A stretch of DNA of 64,000 nucleotides from Stomoxys calcitrans. Taxonomy: Eukaryota > Arthropoda > Insecta > Diptera > Muscidae. The stretch is from positions 192,292,206-192,356,205 of the forward strand of contig NC_081554.1 of assembly GCF_963082655.1 (NCBI RefSeq), given 5' to 3'. Of the stretch, positions 1 through 10,689 are shown piece by piece. Each line of letters opens with the position of its first letter. Within the stretch, counting starts at the first letter, position 1. The translations under genes were made by a program, and so were the position numbers. The notes under the pieces are model-generated. The model had not been told where the DNA came from and did no database searches. It saw nothing but the letters and a program-made list of their open reading frames with translations.

Positions 1-771
1 ATAGAAATTGGTTTTATTGTTCAAATCCCCAATTAATTTGGTTAAGGATTGCGCGCTTCAGGTCCTTAAGAAGTTCTATCGTAAAATCTGATGATGATGA
101 TGTGACTAAATTGCTACCAAATTAGGAAGGAAGTACACCCTCCAGATGCTCAAGAAGTCGAATCTAAAGATCTCCTAATAAGATCATTGTTGGCTGTTGA
201 AAGGATCATGGTCATGCAAATTTTCTGAATAATCTGTCAAATAATTGGACCTCCAAGTTACAAAAGAAGTCAAGTCCGAAGAGGTTTTTCATATTTTACC
301 GTAAGATTGGTTTATAAGAAAGCTGTCCTAAAGTTAACAAGAGTTGACCCAATTACAATCTCTACCTACAACTAAAATAAGTATTTGTTTAAATATATGA
401 AAGAAATATAACTTAGAATGCATATATCTTCCTAAACGAAGTATCCAAAAATGGACCTTCACAAAGGTAACCCCAGCTCGTTTTAGTGTAATAGGCTTTA
501 AAACAGACTCATTAAGATATTAGAATGGCTTTACGAGTACGAGAACGATGACGAAGAGGTATGCCATTTAAATCCATACTAGGCATTAAAATACATACTA
601 TACGTAAATAGTAAAAAAATATTTACTCCACCCATATACGGAATCAGCTTATTCATTACCACCCAAAAATTTGCTGATGTGAGGAACGCCCTGCTGTTAT
701 TCCTGAGATTATTTTTTTTTTTTTGGCAATTAAAGGGAAATACCATGCTACGAAAATAGTAGTTGTATGTA
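1..771. other. AT-rich DNA without recognised gene
   Basis: No ORF with family features and no splice-linked coding blocks were seen on either strand. There is a T-run near 713-724. The stretch ends at the TA target site of the mariner MITE. Confidence 0.5.
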
Positions 772-1006
772 TTGGGTTGCCCAAAAAGTAATTGCGGATT
801 TTTCATATAGTCGGCGTTGACAAATTTTTTCACAGCTTGTGACTCTGTAATTGCATTCTTTCTTCTGTCAATTATCAGCTGTAACTTTTAGCTTGCTTTA
901 GAAAAAAAGTGTAAAAAGTATATTTGATTAAAGTTCATTCTAAGTTTTATTAAAAATGCATTTACTTTCTTTTAAAAAATCCGCAATTACTTTTTGGGCA
1001 ACCCAA
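772..1006. mobile_element. Mariner-type MITE (235 bp)
   Basis: Terminal inverted repeats of about 30 bp start TTGGGTTGCCCAAAAAG and end in the reverse complement (CTTTTTGGGCAACCCAA). A TA dinucleotide stands on both sides (770-771 and 1007-1008), the Tc1/mariner target duplication. The interior matches what I remember of cecropia/mellifera-group mariner ends but has no transposase ORF, so it is a deletion derivative. Confidence 0.85.
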
Positions 1007-1084
1007 TATATCGCTTGGCAATTTCAATGCCTTTATATGAATCCCATATGATCTTAACTGATTTATGAATTTGCTCAAAGGGTT

Positions 1085-1726
1085 TGGGTCATTTGAGTTT
1101 GTATAGTCGGCAAACATGTCCGATTTGGGGACGGCCATTCAGTGACTTTCTCTGAAAATATATATTAGCTTCTTATTCTACTCTGAAGTACCTCTTATTT
1201 GAGACCCATACATTACAATGGTCAGCAAATACTTCCTATTTGGGTGGTGTTATTGGATGAGTAGAAACTTTTTCCGAATATTGATATCAGATTCGTGCAG
1301 TACTTCCAAAGATCTTTCATTTGAGTCCCATATTGCTATGCTCGTAAATTTGTGCACTTTGGGGGTGTTTTTGGAAAGAGGCAGCCCCCAAAACACTTGG
1401 TTCCACATTTGGATATCATATTCATATTCTACACTCAAATACCTTCTATTTGAGCCCTATATTGCGATGGTCAGTAAATAAGTCCTGTTTGGGGGTGTTT
1501 TTAGGGAGGGGAGGCCCCCCAACACTTGGTCGCACATTTTGAGTCCCATATTGTCGTGATTGATCTACATATCTATTTGGTAGGTTTTGGGGTGGGGCGT
1601 CCCCCCAGGTACCCCATCCGAAATTTGGATATAAAACTTTTGTTTTCAGGTGAGCAAAAGATAGGACACAAAATTTCGCTTAAATTGCACCCCCATCTCC
1701 GAGTTCTGGAGTTTCTGAAAATAAGA
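1085..1726 (-). mobile_element. Helentron-like C element fragment
   Basis: On the minus strand this carries the degenerate ~125-bp units of the C family: CAATATGGG, ACTCAAAT and AAAGGTATTTG-like words, an ATCCAAATGTGG-like word and C-rich runs (CCCCAAAACAC). It includes the leader block with TCTCGGAGATGGG also seen at 54210. It lacks both termini and stops at a SINE. Confidence 0.6.
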
Positions 1727-1930
1727 AATGTGTCACAAATCATTCATCAGTGGTAATGCTGGCGATATTTGTGAGTTATACAACCTAGTAGAAACTTCTC
1801 TACGAAGTGGTGCTGCTATACGGAATGCTGTTCAAACTCGGTATAAAAAAGAGGGCCCCTTATCATTGAGCTTAAGCTTAGATCGGACTGCATTCGTTGA
1901 AATGAGAAAAAAATTCCCCATTCCTTAATG
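1727..1930 (+). mobile_element. tRNA-derived SINE (family 1), body fragment
   Basis: Shares with copies near 4490, 27130, 34580, 39655 and 52565 the block around CTTATCATTGAGCTTAA, then ATCGGACTGCA, and an end with ATTCCTTA near the element end. The tRNA-like head is missing. Inserted next to a C element. Confidence 0.65.
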
Positions 1931-2115
1931 AAATCTTCATGCGAAATTTTATTACATATTAACATTCTTGGATCAACCCCCACAATATTTTTACAGAAAA
2001 CGCAATTCATTCTATTGCATTAAAAGTTCATACAAATATTAATGTGTGGTGAGTAAAAAATTATATATGATATTAGGGATAACCGTGGCGCATAGATTCG
2101 TATGTCCGGCCATAA

Positions 2116-2345
2116 GGCTGGTACTATGTTTGTTTTTTACAGCTGAAAAAACAAATTTATCACCATTACTTTTTTAAAACACAACAAAAATCTCAATAAA
2201 AACGTAATACTTTTATGAAGATTTTGTCAAAATTAATGAGGGAATGTCCTACCGAATGAAATTAGCAATTTGTTTTGCTTCAAAATCAATTATCTAAAAA
2301 AGTAATCACGAAAAAATGTAGCGAAAAACGAGCAAAGTACCAGCC
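2116..2345. mobile_element. hAT-like MITE (230 bp)
   Basis: Inverted terminal repeats of about 21 bp: GGCTGGTACTATGTTTG on the left, and CGAGCAAAGTACCAGCC on the right reads as its imperfect reverse complement. There is no coding capacity. The 8-bp target duplication expected for hAT is not clear, so the superfamily is a guess; the inverted repeats are plain. Confidence 0.6.
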
Positions 2346-3594
2346 AATGGGCTTAAAACCTGACGAAAATAATGCGAACTCGAAATGCCTAAAAATATTT
2401 TGAATATACGACTTATTTTTCGGTGTAAATGACCCATGAGGTGTTGCCATGTCAAAACAGAGTAAAAAAAAAATTTTAGGTATGGTTAGTCAGGTACCCA
2501 TTTCCTTGTCCCCTTATTAGGGAAAAAGCATTAAATATAAAGCATAAAAAAATATAAAGAAATATGCAAGTTTCTTATTAAACCATGTGCACGATATCAC
2601 ACTGCATAAATGAAAATAATGTTTGTTAATGCTATAGAAAATGTAAGTAAATATGCGATAATATCAGCCGGGCCAAACTTTAGAGACCCATTACAATTGA
2701 TATAGCCAATAATTAACACAGGTCAACTTTTTTTGGTGTGGGTATTGGAGGTCATCAGTGAATATCAACATAGTACAATCGAAGGATCAGTTTATATAGA
2801 GACTATTGTGGTGTTTATTTTAGCACTAAGTAGTGCAAATCACGATTAATCGCTTTTTGTTATTTGTTATTGCATGTTATCGATAACTTAGCCGTACAAC
2901 TTTACACTGGTATTTTATCCAGAACATCTGACTTGCAATGGAAAGGACTAAAATTAAACACTGCATATATGTATGCATCTTATCATGATCGGTGTAAATA
3001 TATGTCCTTATTTACAATTGTAGTATATTAAGTCTATTATAATTAAATGTAGAAGGGCATAAATTAACTGCATATATAATGTTTTTGCACAATGAGTTAA
3101 TAACTGACACTTCTAGGAACTCACATTCTTGTTCAGCTCATATGGAAGCCCTATCCAAATATGAATTATGTTTGCCCATATGCAATCCCCAAATAACCTA
3201 ATTCAATAAATAACGCAATGATTTATTCCTTTTATCGCTATCACAGAATGACGGGCGGCCATCTAATAATACAGACTAAAAGGACCACGTCCTGCTGCAA
3301 CTGCCGTTAGAAGTCCAAAACGGGTTCCAAAATAGTATAAGTCCCATATAAATCAATCGGTTGACCAGTTAAATTCACTTCTTTGACTTCAATTTTAATT
3401 TTTGACTTTCAACATCCGTGTTAGATAAGGTTAGGTTAAAGTGGGAGTCTGAAATCAGATTTACAATTTTTTATCTCTATTGCGACATCACAGCAACGAC
3501 AAACCATCCCTGAACTGGCAAATACAAGCTTTTTAACAAATTTAGCTACAGGAGCACTTACTCCATGCTTAGTACATATAGTTCAAATTTCATT
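2346..3594. other. AT-rich non-coding stretch
   Basis: No gene recognised. A short LINE-tail-like piece (GGTTAGGTTAAAGTGGG) occurs near 3428. Confidence 0.4.
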
Positions 3595-3842
3595 ACAACA
3601 TGGAAGTTAATTATCATCCGATTTGGCTGAAATTGAGCAAGTGATATTCTTTTAAGTTTCGATTTTCGAATTCGACTTCTCAAGAACTAAGGATTCGAAT
3701 TGGTATATACCTTAATATATCTCACATATTAACCGATCTTTTCGAACAGCGAACTAAAAATATGTGATCCATGGGCGAACTTAATAAACTTTTACTTATT
3801 TTCATACTAAAACTTAAGATGCTTGTTACTCCTCAAAATTAT
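3595..3842 (+). repeat. Decayed A-type hairpin element end
   Basis: Contains ATCCGATTTGGCTGAAA and the degraded terminal words GGGCGAACTTAAT and TTTTACTTATTTT of family A. It is followed by a short block (AACTTAAGATGCTTGTTAC) that recurs after another A end at 4961. Confidence 0.45.
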
Positions 3843-4069
3843 ATGAATAATCATCCGATTTGGATGAAATTTTGCATGCGATATTCTCTTACCATTCGAT
3901 TCTCTTACGATATTCGATATTCTCTTACCATTCGATTTTATGACTACCAGTATCTGAGTTGTTTGTGATCTAATTCACTCTAAACATTATATAACTACCA
4001 TGAAAACCGCTTATTCTTTTTCATATGCTGAGTCCTGTTATGACTTCAAAAAACCATGCCACTATGAAC

Positions 4070-4440
4070 ATAAACCAAAGCCAGTAATCGGCTGATTGTG
4101 CACTTTAAATACTAAAAAGTAATCCGTAAAAACGTTTTAAGTCAGGAATCCCATGCTACTAACAAAGATCTTAACTGTTGTCTGGATCATTTCATTACAT
4201 GCCCCTAAGTCGATTAAAGTCGGTGTTTGTTAACCGCGCAAGCCGAGCAATGACATAGAAAATGCTCCAACGTCTCATTATCTTCCCCACATGCTCTGCA
4301 TATGCTATCACTTGCCGTAACTATTTTGCACAAGTGAGCTCGTAGTTCTATGTGTCTCGTTATGATACCGAATGCTATACTAATCTCTTTCTCACTTAAT
4401 TTCAGTAACAGCCGCGTGGACCGTTCGTCCTCGTCCTCGT
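4070..4440 (-). mobile_element. I/LOA-type LINE, 3' fragment
   Basis: The minus strand carries the same C-terminal and 3' UTR sequence as the longer relic at 8226-9066 (Cys/His-rich CRACGEDDETLEHF region, then the tail with AGCCAGTAATCGGCT). All frames are broken. Confidence 0.65.
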
Positions 4441-4484
4441 GTTATTACGATACCACCTAACGCATTCTGTGCTTGCACGAACCA

Positions 4485-4700
4485 CCGGTGGTGGTTTTCC
4501 CCTTCTAATACTGGCAACATTTGTGAGGTACTATGCCATGTAAAACTTCTCTCCAAAGAGGTGTCGCACTGCAGCATGCCGTTCGGACTCGGCTATTAAA
4601 AGGAGGCCTCTTATCATTGAGCTTAAACTTGAATCGGACTGCACTAATTGATATGGGAGAAGCTCGCCCCTGTTCCTTAGTGGAATGTTCATGGACGAAA
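4485..4700 (+). mobile_element. tRNA-derived SINE (family 1), body fragment
   Basis: Matches the family body: GGTGGTTTTCCCC, GGCAACATTTGTGAGGTA, CGGACTCGGCTATTAAAAGG and an end with TAGTGGAATGTTCATGG. A 108-aa ORF across it is an accident of the repeat. Confidence 0.7.
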
Positions 4701-4889
4701 TCTGCATATGCCACTCTGACCTTTAGTTTTAATCCATCCGTGAAGCATGAATTTCCTGATGGTAATACCAGAGTTTCGTCAATCCAGACAGTGCCGCTGG
4801 CAGCAGTGTCTAACAGGTATCTCAGCTATCCGGTCCGAAACCACTTCTATTCCTCATAGTCCTATCTGAACCTGTCGTCTCGTGCAATG

Positions 4890-4995
4890 AACCTTACTAA
4901 AGGCGGGTATATAAAATTCAGTCCAGCCGAACTTAATGTGATTTTTCTTATTTGGATGTTAAAACTTAAAATGCTTGTTTCCCCTCAAAATAAAT
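4890..4995 (+). repeat. A-type hairpin element end
   Basis: GGTATATAAAATTCAGTCC, AGCCGAACTTAATGTG and TTTCTTATTT is a decayed version of the A terminus, followed by the block AACTTAAAATGCTTGTTTC shared with 3805-3842. Confidence 0.5.
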
Positions 4996-5522
4996 ATATT
5001 GCTTGAAAATTGTTTCAAAATTCTTAATTTGTACAAAATTTGGAATTCATTACTTGTAAATATTTTTCCCTTTTAACGCAGTTTATTTTTAGCTCAAGTT
5101 CATATAGTAATGGAATCTGATAAACGTTTTACCAGATTTTATGGTTTTTCATGTTTTGTTGAACATTTTTGAAAGATCATAAGAATCATTTTTATTCCTT
5201 TCAGTGTTGTTTTATTCCTCTTCCTACTCTCCCAAAACCCACCTACAAGAAAGTGTTAAAATTGCTTGCCTTGTAACATTTAATTGAATTTTTTTTTCAA
5301 TTATTCATTACTATTTACATTTCGTGGTCGGTGCCATACATCTGTTTTGGTTTAAACAATTAGTCCAACAATTAGGCTACGCGTTAAAAAAGGGATAACA
5401 TGCGGAGGTTGTTACAGCCAAAACAATTAACAAATAATTTGCAGTCTTTTCAAAAACAATCACCCAAAGGAAAATGGAAGAAATTTTTGAAAATTCAGTT
5501 CCAGATACGGACTTTAGAGACC
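4996..5522. promoter_or_regulatory. Upstream region of the first odorant receptor
   Basis: AT-rich DNA with no recognised repeat. A possible acceptor (AATTCAG at about 5496-5502) precedes the chosen ATG at the same spacing as TTGCAG in the second receptor, hinting at a 5' UTR intron in both. No TATA box can be assigned confidently. Confidence 0.3.
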
Positions 5523-8500
5523 ATGTTGTCGGCGGCGCAAAGACAAAATTTGAAATTTCTAAATGTCCAACATTATTCAATGATGATCCTAGGCGTGGAC
5601 ATTGGAGCTACTGAACGCAAACATCTTATCAAACATCCTGTGACACTTGTTTTTTTTACAAGCTGCATGGTAACACTTCAATATGGCTTCATCAATTATG
5701 CCTTTCACAGTATTACGAACATTGATAGCATCACCAGCTCCTTGTCCATGTTTAATCAGGGTGTTCTGCTTTTGTTCAAGGGAGCAATGCTTATTGGTAA
5801 GGGGAGTAGTATGTTGAAACTCATATGGAACTTAAACTCCCTAGCCACAGCTGGTAAGTTCAAAAAAGCTAAGAGGACAAATTTTAAAAAAAGCTTAGAA
5901 GACAAAACTTTGTCGGTTAAGTTTAAATTTGTATTCTTTTTTCCCCTTACAAAAGCAAATTCTGATGAAAATGAAAAATGGGTATCAGAAAATCGTCGTG
6001 GAGAATTGATAGCCAAGGCCTATTTATATGCCTGTTGGATTTCAGTGGCCTGTGTAGCCCTTGTGCCATGGCTTTTTGTGGTCTATGAATACGTGAGGGG
6101 CTTGGAAACACATTTGGAGTTGCCTTTTGCACTAAAGTAAGTAGAATATCAAATGAAAATGTAATATCTGTATTAGCTTTGATAAAATATCATTATTTAT
6201 TTTAGATTTCCCTTTGATGATGGAAGTTGGCCTTCTTCTCTTACTGTTTATATACTTACCATGCTCCATTTGAGAGGTCTCTCCAATACCTCCATAGGCA
6301 TTGATACCCTTTTTGGATGGTATATTTTTGCCATATCTGGTCACTTTCGTATTTTACGTGATAAAATCGCCAAAACAGCCGTGAAGATTGATGTATATGG
6401 GGATCATACGCATTTTCAAAGTGATATCAAAATATTTGTTAGATATCACGATAAAGTTGCTAAATATGTTGATGATCTTAATGATTTATATGGGGCAATG
6501 TCATGGGCTGAAATTGCTATGAGCACTTTGCAAATGTGTTTTTTGTTATACTCCCTGGGAAATGATCCAAATCCTGCAAGTATTCCTTTTCATTTTGTTG
6601 CCTCTGCTTCCATTGTTTTACAATTGATGATCTACTGCTTTGGAGGAGAGAAACTAACAAGTGAGGTAAGATAAGAAGGTGGCAACAATTATCGAATATG
6701 TCGAAATCTACTTATGATCCGAACTTCCATAGAAACTTTTTACACAAAATCTGTTTGAAAAAGCCACTTGAAAATCGCCTTGAATAACACAGATCTCACT
6801 TTTTCCTAGTATATCAGAAGCAAGACGTTAAGCCGTCTTTATTCTTTTTTTCATCATAATCTAAATTAGAGCCCAACCTAAATGTGTATGTATCTAAAAG
6901 GGGTTTCATACAAGCCACATTTGGCGATGGCTAGTTAAATACCATAAAGTTACTCAAGAACTTAAAATGCTTATATTTCCTTAACAAGATGAGTTTAGCT
7001 TAACTCATCAATCCAAATTTCTGCGAAATTATGCAGTATTATAACTTAAAGACGAGACCTAATTATGCATTTTTATACCCTCCCCCATAGGATGGGGGTA
7101 TACTAATTTAGTCATTCTGTTTGTAGCACCTCAAAATTTGCGTCTAAGACCCCATATAGTATATATATTCCTGATCGTCATGACTTTTTAAGTCAAACTA
7201 GCCATGTCCGTCCGTCCGTCTGTATGTCAAAAGCGCGCTAACTTTAGAAGGAGTAAAGCTAGGCGCTTGAAATTTTGCACAAATACTTTCTATTAGTGTA
7301 GGTCGGTTGGGATTGTAAATGGGTCAAATTGGTTCATGTTTTGATATAGCTGCTATATAAACCCATCTTGAGTCTTGACTTCTTGCACGTAGTGTTTTAG
7401 TATCACTTCCAATAATTGTTTTAAGTATGGCTCAAATCGGTTCATAACCTGATATGCCATATAAACCGATCTTGGATCTTGACTTCTTAAGCCTCTAGAG
7501 GGCGCAATTCTTATCCGATTTGGCTGTAGTTTTGCACGTGGTGTTTTGCTATCACTTCCAACAACTGTGCTAAGTATGGTTCAAATCGATTCATAACCTA
7601 ATATAGCTGCGATATAAACCGATCTGGGATTTTGACTTCTTGAGCCTCAAGGGGGCGCAATTCTCATCCGACATGGCAAAAATTTTGAACCACGGCTTCC
7701 CCATGACCTTCAATATACGTGCCCAATATGGTCTGAATTGATCTATAGCTTTATACGGCTGCCATATAAACCAATCTCCCGATTTTACTTCTTGAGCCCC
7801 TACAAGGCGCAATTCTTATCCGAATGGACTGAATATATATTACACAATGACTTCTACAATGTCCAGCATTCACTTCATTTATGGTCCCAATCGGACTACA
7901 AATTGATATACAATAGCTCCAATAGCATAACAGTTCTTATTCATTATTCTTTGTTTGCCTAAATAGAGATACCGCAAACGACTCGTTGATGCAATCCATG
8001 GTGGAGGGTATATAAGATTCGGCTCGGCCGAACAAAGCACGCTCTTACTTGTATTTTTCTATATTTCTCTTCAACAAGTCAATAACTTTAATACTGAATT
8101 GCTTTAATAAGACGAAAAATTTAATTGTTACAAAAAACTTAAAAATATAATTAGGTAAACAATGACTGAGAATCCTTCTACAGAGCCGCCTTAGATACAA
8201 CAAGTAGATGTCAGAACTTTTAAGCAGTTTGTTAAGTAGGTTAGGTTGAAAAGAGGGTGCAGGTATTAATCCGCCCCATGCCTCTATGGACATACACCTA
8301 AGCCAGTAGTCGGTTTTTTTGCGCTCTAAAAACTATAAAGTAACCTCTAAAAAGAAAATTTTAAGTTAGGAATTCCGTGCTACTTACAAAATCCTTAATT
8401 GTTTTCAATATCACTTCCCTAAGTTGGTTCATGTCCGATATTGTGTCTCCACCTAAGTGCCGGTATCTGTTAGACGCGAAAGCTGGGCAATGACAAAAGA

Positions 8501-9775
8501 AATGCTCCAACGTCTCATCATCTTCCCCGCATGCCCTACACATGCTATCACTTGCCGCACCGATTTTTCATAAGTGATCTCGTAGTCCTATGTGTCTCGT
8601 TGTGATAACAATAGCTATACTGACCTCCTTCTTACTTCCCTTCAGTAATAGCCTCGTCTTTTCACGATCTGGATCCCCCATAGGATTTTCGCCGTCCTAC
8701 CGACCGTTTCGCAATGTTGCACGTGCATTCGTCGCCCCACCCTTAACTCGGACTGCGTTGACCAGAAAGGCTTCGGGTTAACCAAGTTTATTGAAGGCAG
8801 CCTCTGGCCTTCACCGCCAAATCGTCTGCCCTTTCGTTTCCCCTTACTCCGTTATGGCCCGGCAACCAAACGATACGGATTTTGCCATCCCCAGAGAAGG
8901 CATTAATCTCCTTCTTACATTGCAAGACTGTTCGTGACCTTACCGTCCTGGTTGTTATTGACCTTATGGCAATTTTAATGTCGGTAAAGATGTTCGCACT
9001 CGACGTCCTCGCGTTAGCACCACACCACTTCACGCATTCCGTGATCACCCGGATCTCCGCTTGTTAAATAAGAAGTTAAGCAATCCCAATATATGTGTGG
9101 ATGTTTAGGATTTGTTTAGTTGGTAACGACAAACAACAAAGGTCTTCGACCTATGTGCATGTATCTGAAAGTGGGTTCATATAACCCATATTTTGCGGTA
9201 GAGCGTAAATGTTCTTAATCTAACTCAAAAACTTAAAATGCAAATACCTCCTTTAATACATCTCCTTAATCCAAATTTCTCTGAAATTGTATACAATTTT
9301 AACTTAAAATGCTTATACATATATCCCTAATAACAGGCTTTATTGCTTTTTCAATTAGCCTATAACTAAATTATTTTATTCTCATAATAGAGAGAGCTGC
9401 GAACTTCTCTTCCTAGTTTGTAAAACCGGTCTTGCTTAAATGTTTCTATTTCACTATCTATGACATTTCCGAAATTTATTATTTCAGAACGATATGCTTT
9501 GCAATGATATCTATATGGCTATGCCTTGGGACAAAATGTATCCATCAGAGATAAAAGCGATGTTAATTCTTTTAGTTCGTGCTCAAAGGGAAACTATTTT
9601 GAAGGGTTTATTTTTTAACCTTAATCAGAGCCTGCTGGTGTTTGTAAGTTCAAATAGTTTACACTAAAATTGTACATTGGTCTATAACTTTACATCTCTA
9701 TTTACTTTTCTTTTGTTCTAGATTTTCAAAACGGCATTCTCGTTGATTACATTACTTGGCGCCATAAAGGAATAG
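5523..9775 (+). CDS. Odorant receptor (insect 7tm_6 family), first tandem copy
   Basis: Five coding exons join in frame at GT-AG sites: 5523-5853, 5956-6136, 6206-6665, 9488-9643 and 9722-9775 (phases 1, 2, 0, 0), giving 393 aa, the usual size of an insect odorant receptor. These receptors are seven-pass proteins that form ligand-gated cation channels with Orco in olfactory neuron dendrites. What I see: several hydrophobic spans, a long middle exon with GAMSWAEIAMS and the run FLLYSL, and the family-type short last exon ending IFKTAFSLITLLGAIKE. The start was chosen by alignment with the second copy; an in-frame ATG at 5400 would add 41 residues. Intron 1 is 102 nt, a multiple of three without a stop, so unspliced mRNA would also be open. 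Intron 3 (2.8 kb) holds an A element and a LINE relic. The family call is firm; I cannot assign an Or number or ligand. Confidence 0.88.
6870..7060 (+). repeat. Intronic repeat, copy 1 (pair with 9130-9345)
   Basis: Shares with 9130-9345, in the same orientation: GTATGTATCTAAAAGGGGTTT versus GCATGTATCTGAAAGTGGGTT, then AACTTAAAATGC, then AATCCAAATTTCT and GAAATT.TA. The two lie either side of the A element and LINE relic in intron 3 of the first receptor. Confidence 0.5.
7073..8052 (+). mobile_element. A-type hairpin element, near complete
   Basis: Starts with a hairpin-like end (TATACCCTCCCCCATAGG then ATGGGGGTATAC), continues with the CCATGTCCGTCCGTCCGTC block, then about five degenerate units of about 160 bp (ATATAGCTGCTATATAAACC, TTGACTTCTTGAGCC, GGGCGCAATTCTTATCCG). 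It ends TATATAAGATTCGGC, CCGAAC, CACGCTCTTACTTG. No ORF of its own. Lies in intron 3 of the first receptor. Confidence 0.75.
8226..9066 (-). mobile_element. I/LOA-type LINE relic: RNase H and Cys/His C-terminus
   Basis: On the minus strand, 9048-8788 encodes the end of an RNase H domain (IVWLPGHNGVRGNERADDLA), followed at 8543-8361 by CRACGEDDETLEHFFCHCPAF and R..HLG, a zinc-binding C-terminus. It then runs through a 3' UTR ending CAACCTAACCT. An RNase H downstream of reverse transcriptase is typical of I-group LINEs. 5'-truncated, with stops between the pieces. Confidence 0.75.
9130..9345 (+). repeat. Intronic repeat, copy 2 (pair with 6870-7060)
   Basis: Direct-repeat partner of 6870-7060. 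It contains AACTTAAAATGC twice. Could be two independent copies of one unnamed element or the long terminal parts of one larger element. Confidence 0.45.
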
Positions 9776-9858
9776 ACCGAAGTCAACGCTTCAAACCTTG
9801 CCATAAGCAATATGGTTCATCGCTTTATATATTTTAGCACCTAAATACTTGAGATCTC

Positions 9859-9864
9859 AATAAA
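9859..9864 (+). terminator. Polyadenylation signal of the first odorant receptor
   Basis: An AATAAA hexamer lies 84 nt downstream of the TAG stop of the first receptor gene, a normal distance for a fly 3' UTR. No cleavage site can be placed from sequence alone. Confidence 0.5.
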
Positions 9865-10270
9865 TGTTGCACTATACATAGTTGAAATATGAATACATGT
9901 ACTTTTTCAGGGGCCAAAATTGCCTAAATATGCTTAAAAGTGCAGCAAAAGGTTGGGAAAGGGCAGACATATTATTTTTTGGCCTTATTATACCAGTGAC
10001 GAGTTGTATTTTGGCTGAAAGAACTAGGAGATAGGTCCTGTGCTTTAATCTCCTTTACACAATTCAATGATAAAATTGTTATTTTTGTGTAAACTTCTGG
10101 CGCTACTGCCAAATTGGAGAACTCTCAAAATAGCTGAAAGTTCAGTTCAACAAACACTGTCACAACTGCGAAAACGGGAAGGAGGAGAAGACAGTTGAAC
10201 AGCTTCTGTGTTGTTTCAACTTAGTATTTTAGGAAGCAGTTCCTTCACAATCTCATAAAGGTACCGGAGG

Positions 10271-10304
10271 TGAGTTATATGTTAACCTTGTAACATATAA
10301 CTCA
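10271..10304. repeat. Perfect 14-bp hairpin
   Basis: TGAGTTATATGTTA at 10271-10284 is the exact reverse complement of 10291-10304, with a 6-nt loop. It is AT-rich and not followed by a T-run. Confidence 0.7.
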
Positions 10305-10689
10305 ACTCACTAAGTTCAATAGGATTAACTGATACACATGAGTGGTATAATTATCAAAATTTTATATTGATAAATCGAGACCTAAATCCGACCTTTTCAA
10401 ACGTGTCAGTTACTAATTCCTTCCCATAATATCTATGTCGTCAGTATAGACGGGCACCATGTGCTGTTTAGTGTCTCATGACTAACTTATCCGAACGAAT
10501 ATTTAAGGGAAAGGGCACAATCCCCCCATCTAAAACCTCATTTGGTATTGAACGGTTCGGAGAGGTCCTCTTTTATTTTTGGTGAAGATTGTGTCAAGGT
10601 GACTTGGAGATATTAGAAACTAAGCAACGGTTCTGATTGGTTTCAACTCAGGAAAATCCATGCTTATCTTGAGCTTACTTTATCTGAAA

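Larger units (their letters stand above)
9776..10689. other. Intergenic region after the first odorant receptor
   Basis: 3' UTR then DNA without a recognised gene. It contains a perfect 14-bp inverted repeat (10271-10284 with 10291-10304, loop 6 nt). Confidence 0.45.

Noticed and set aside
1218..1756. Short ORFs in the first C element
   Set aside because: They follow the repeated units of the Helentron-like element and recur in other frames in its other copies.
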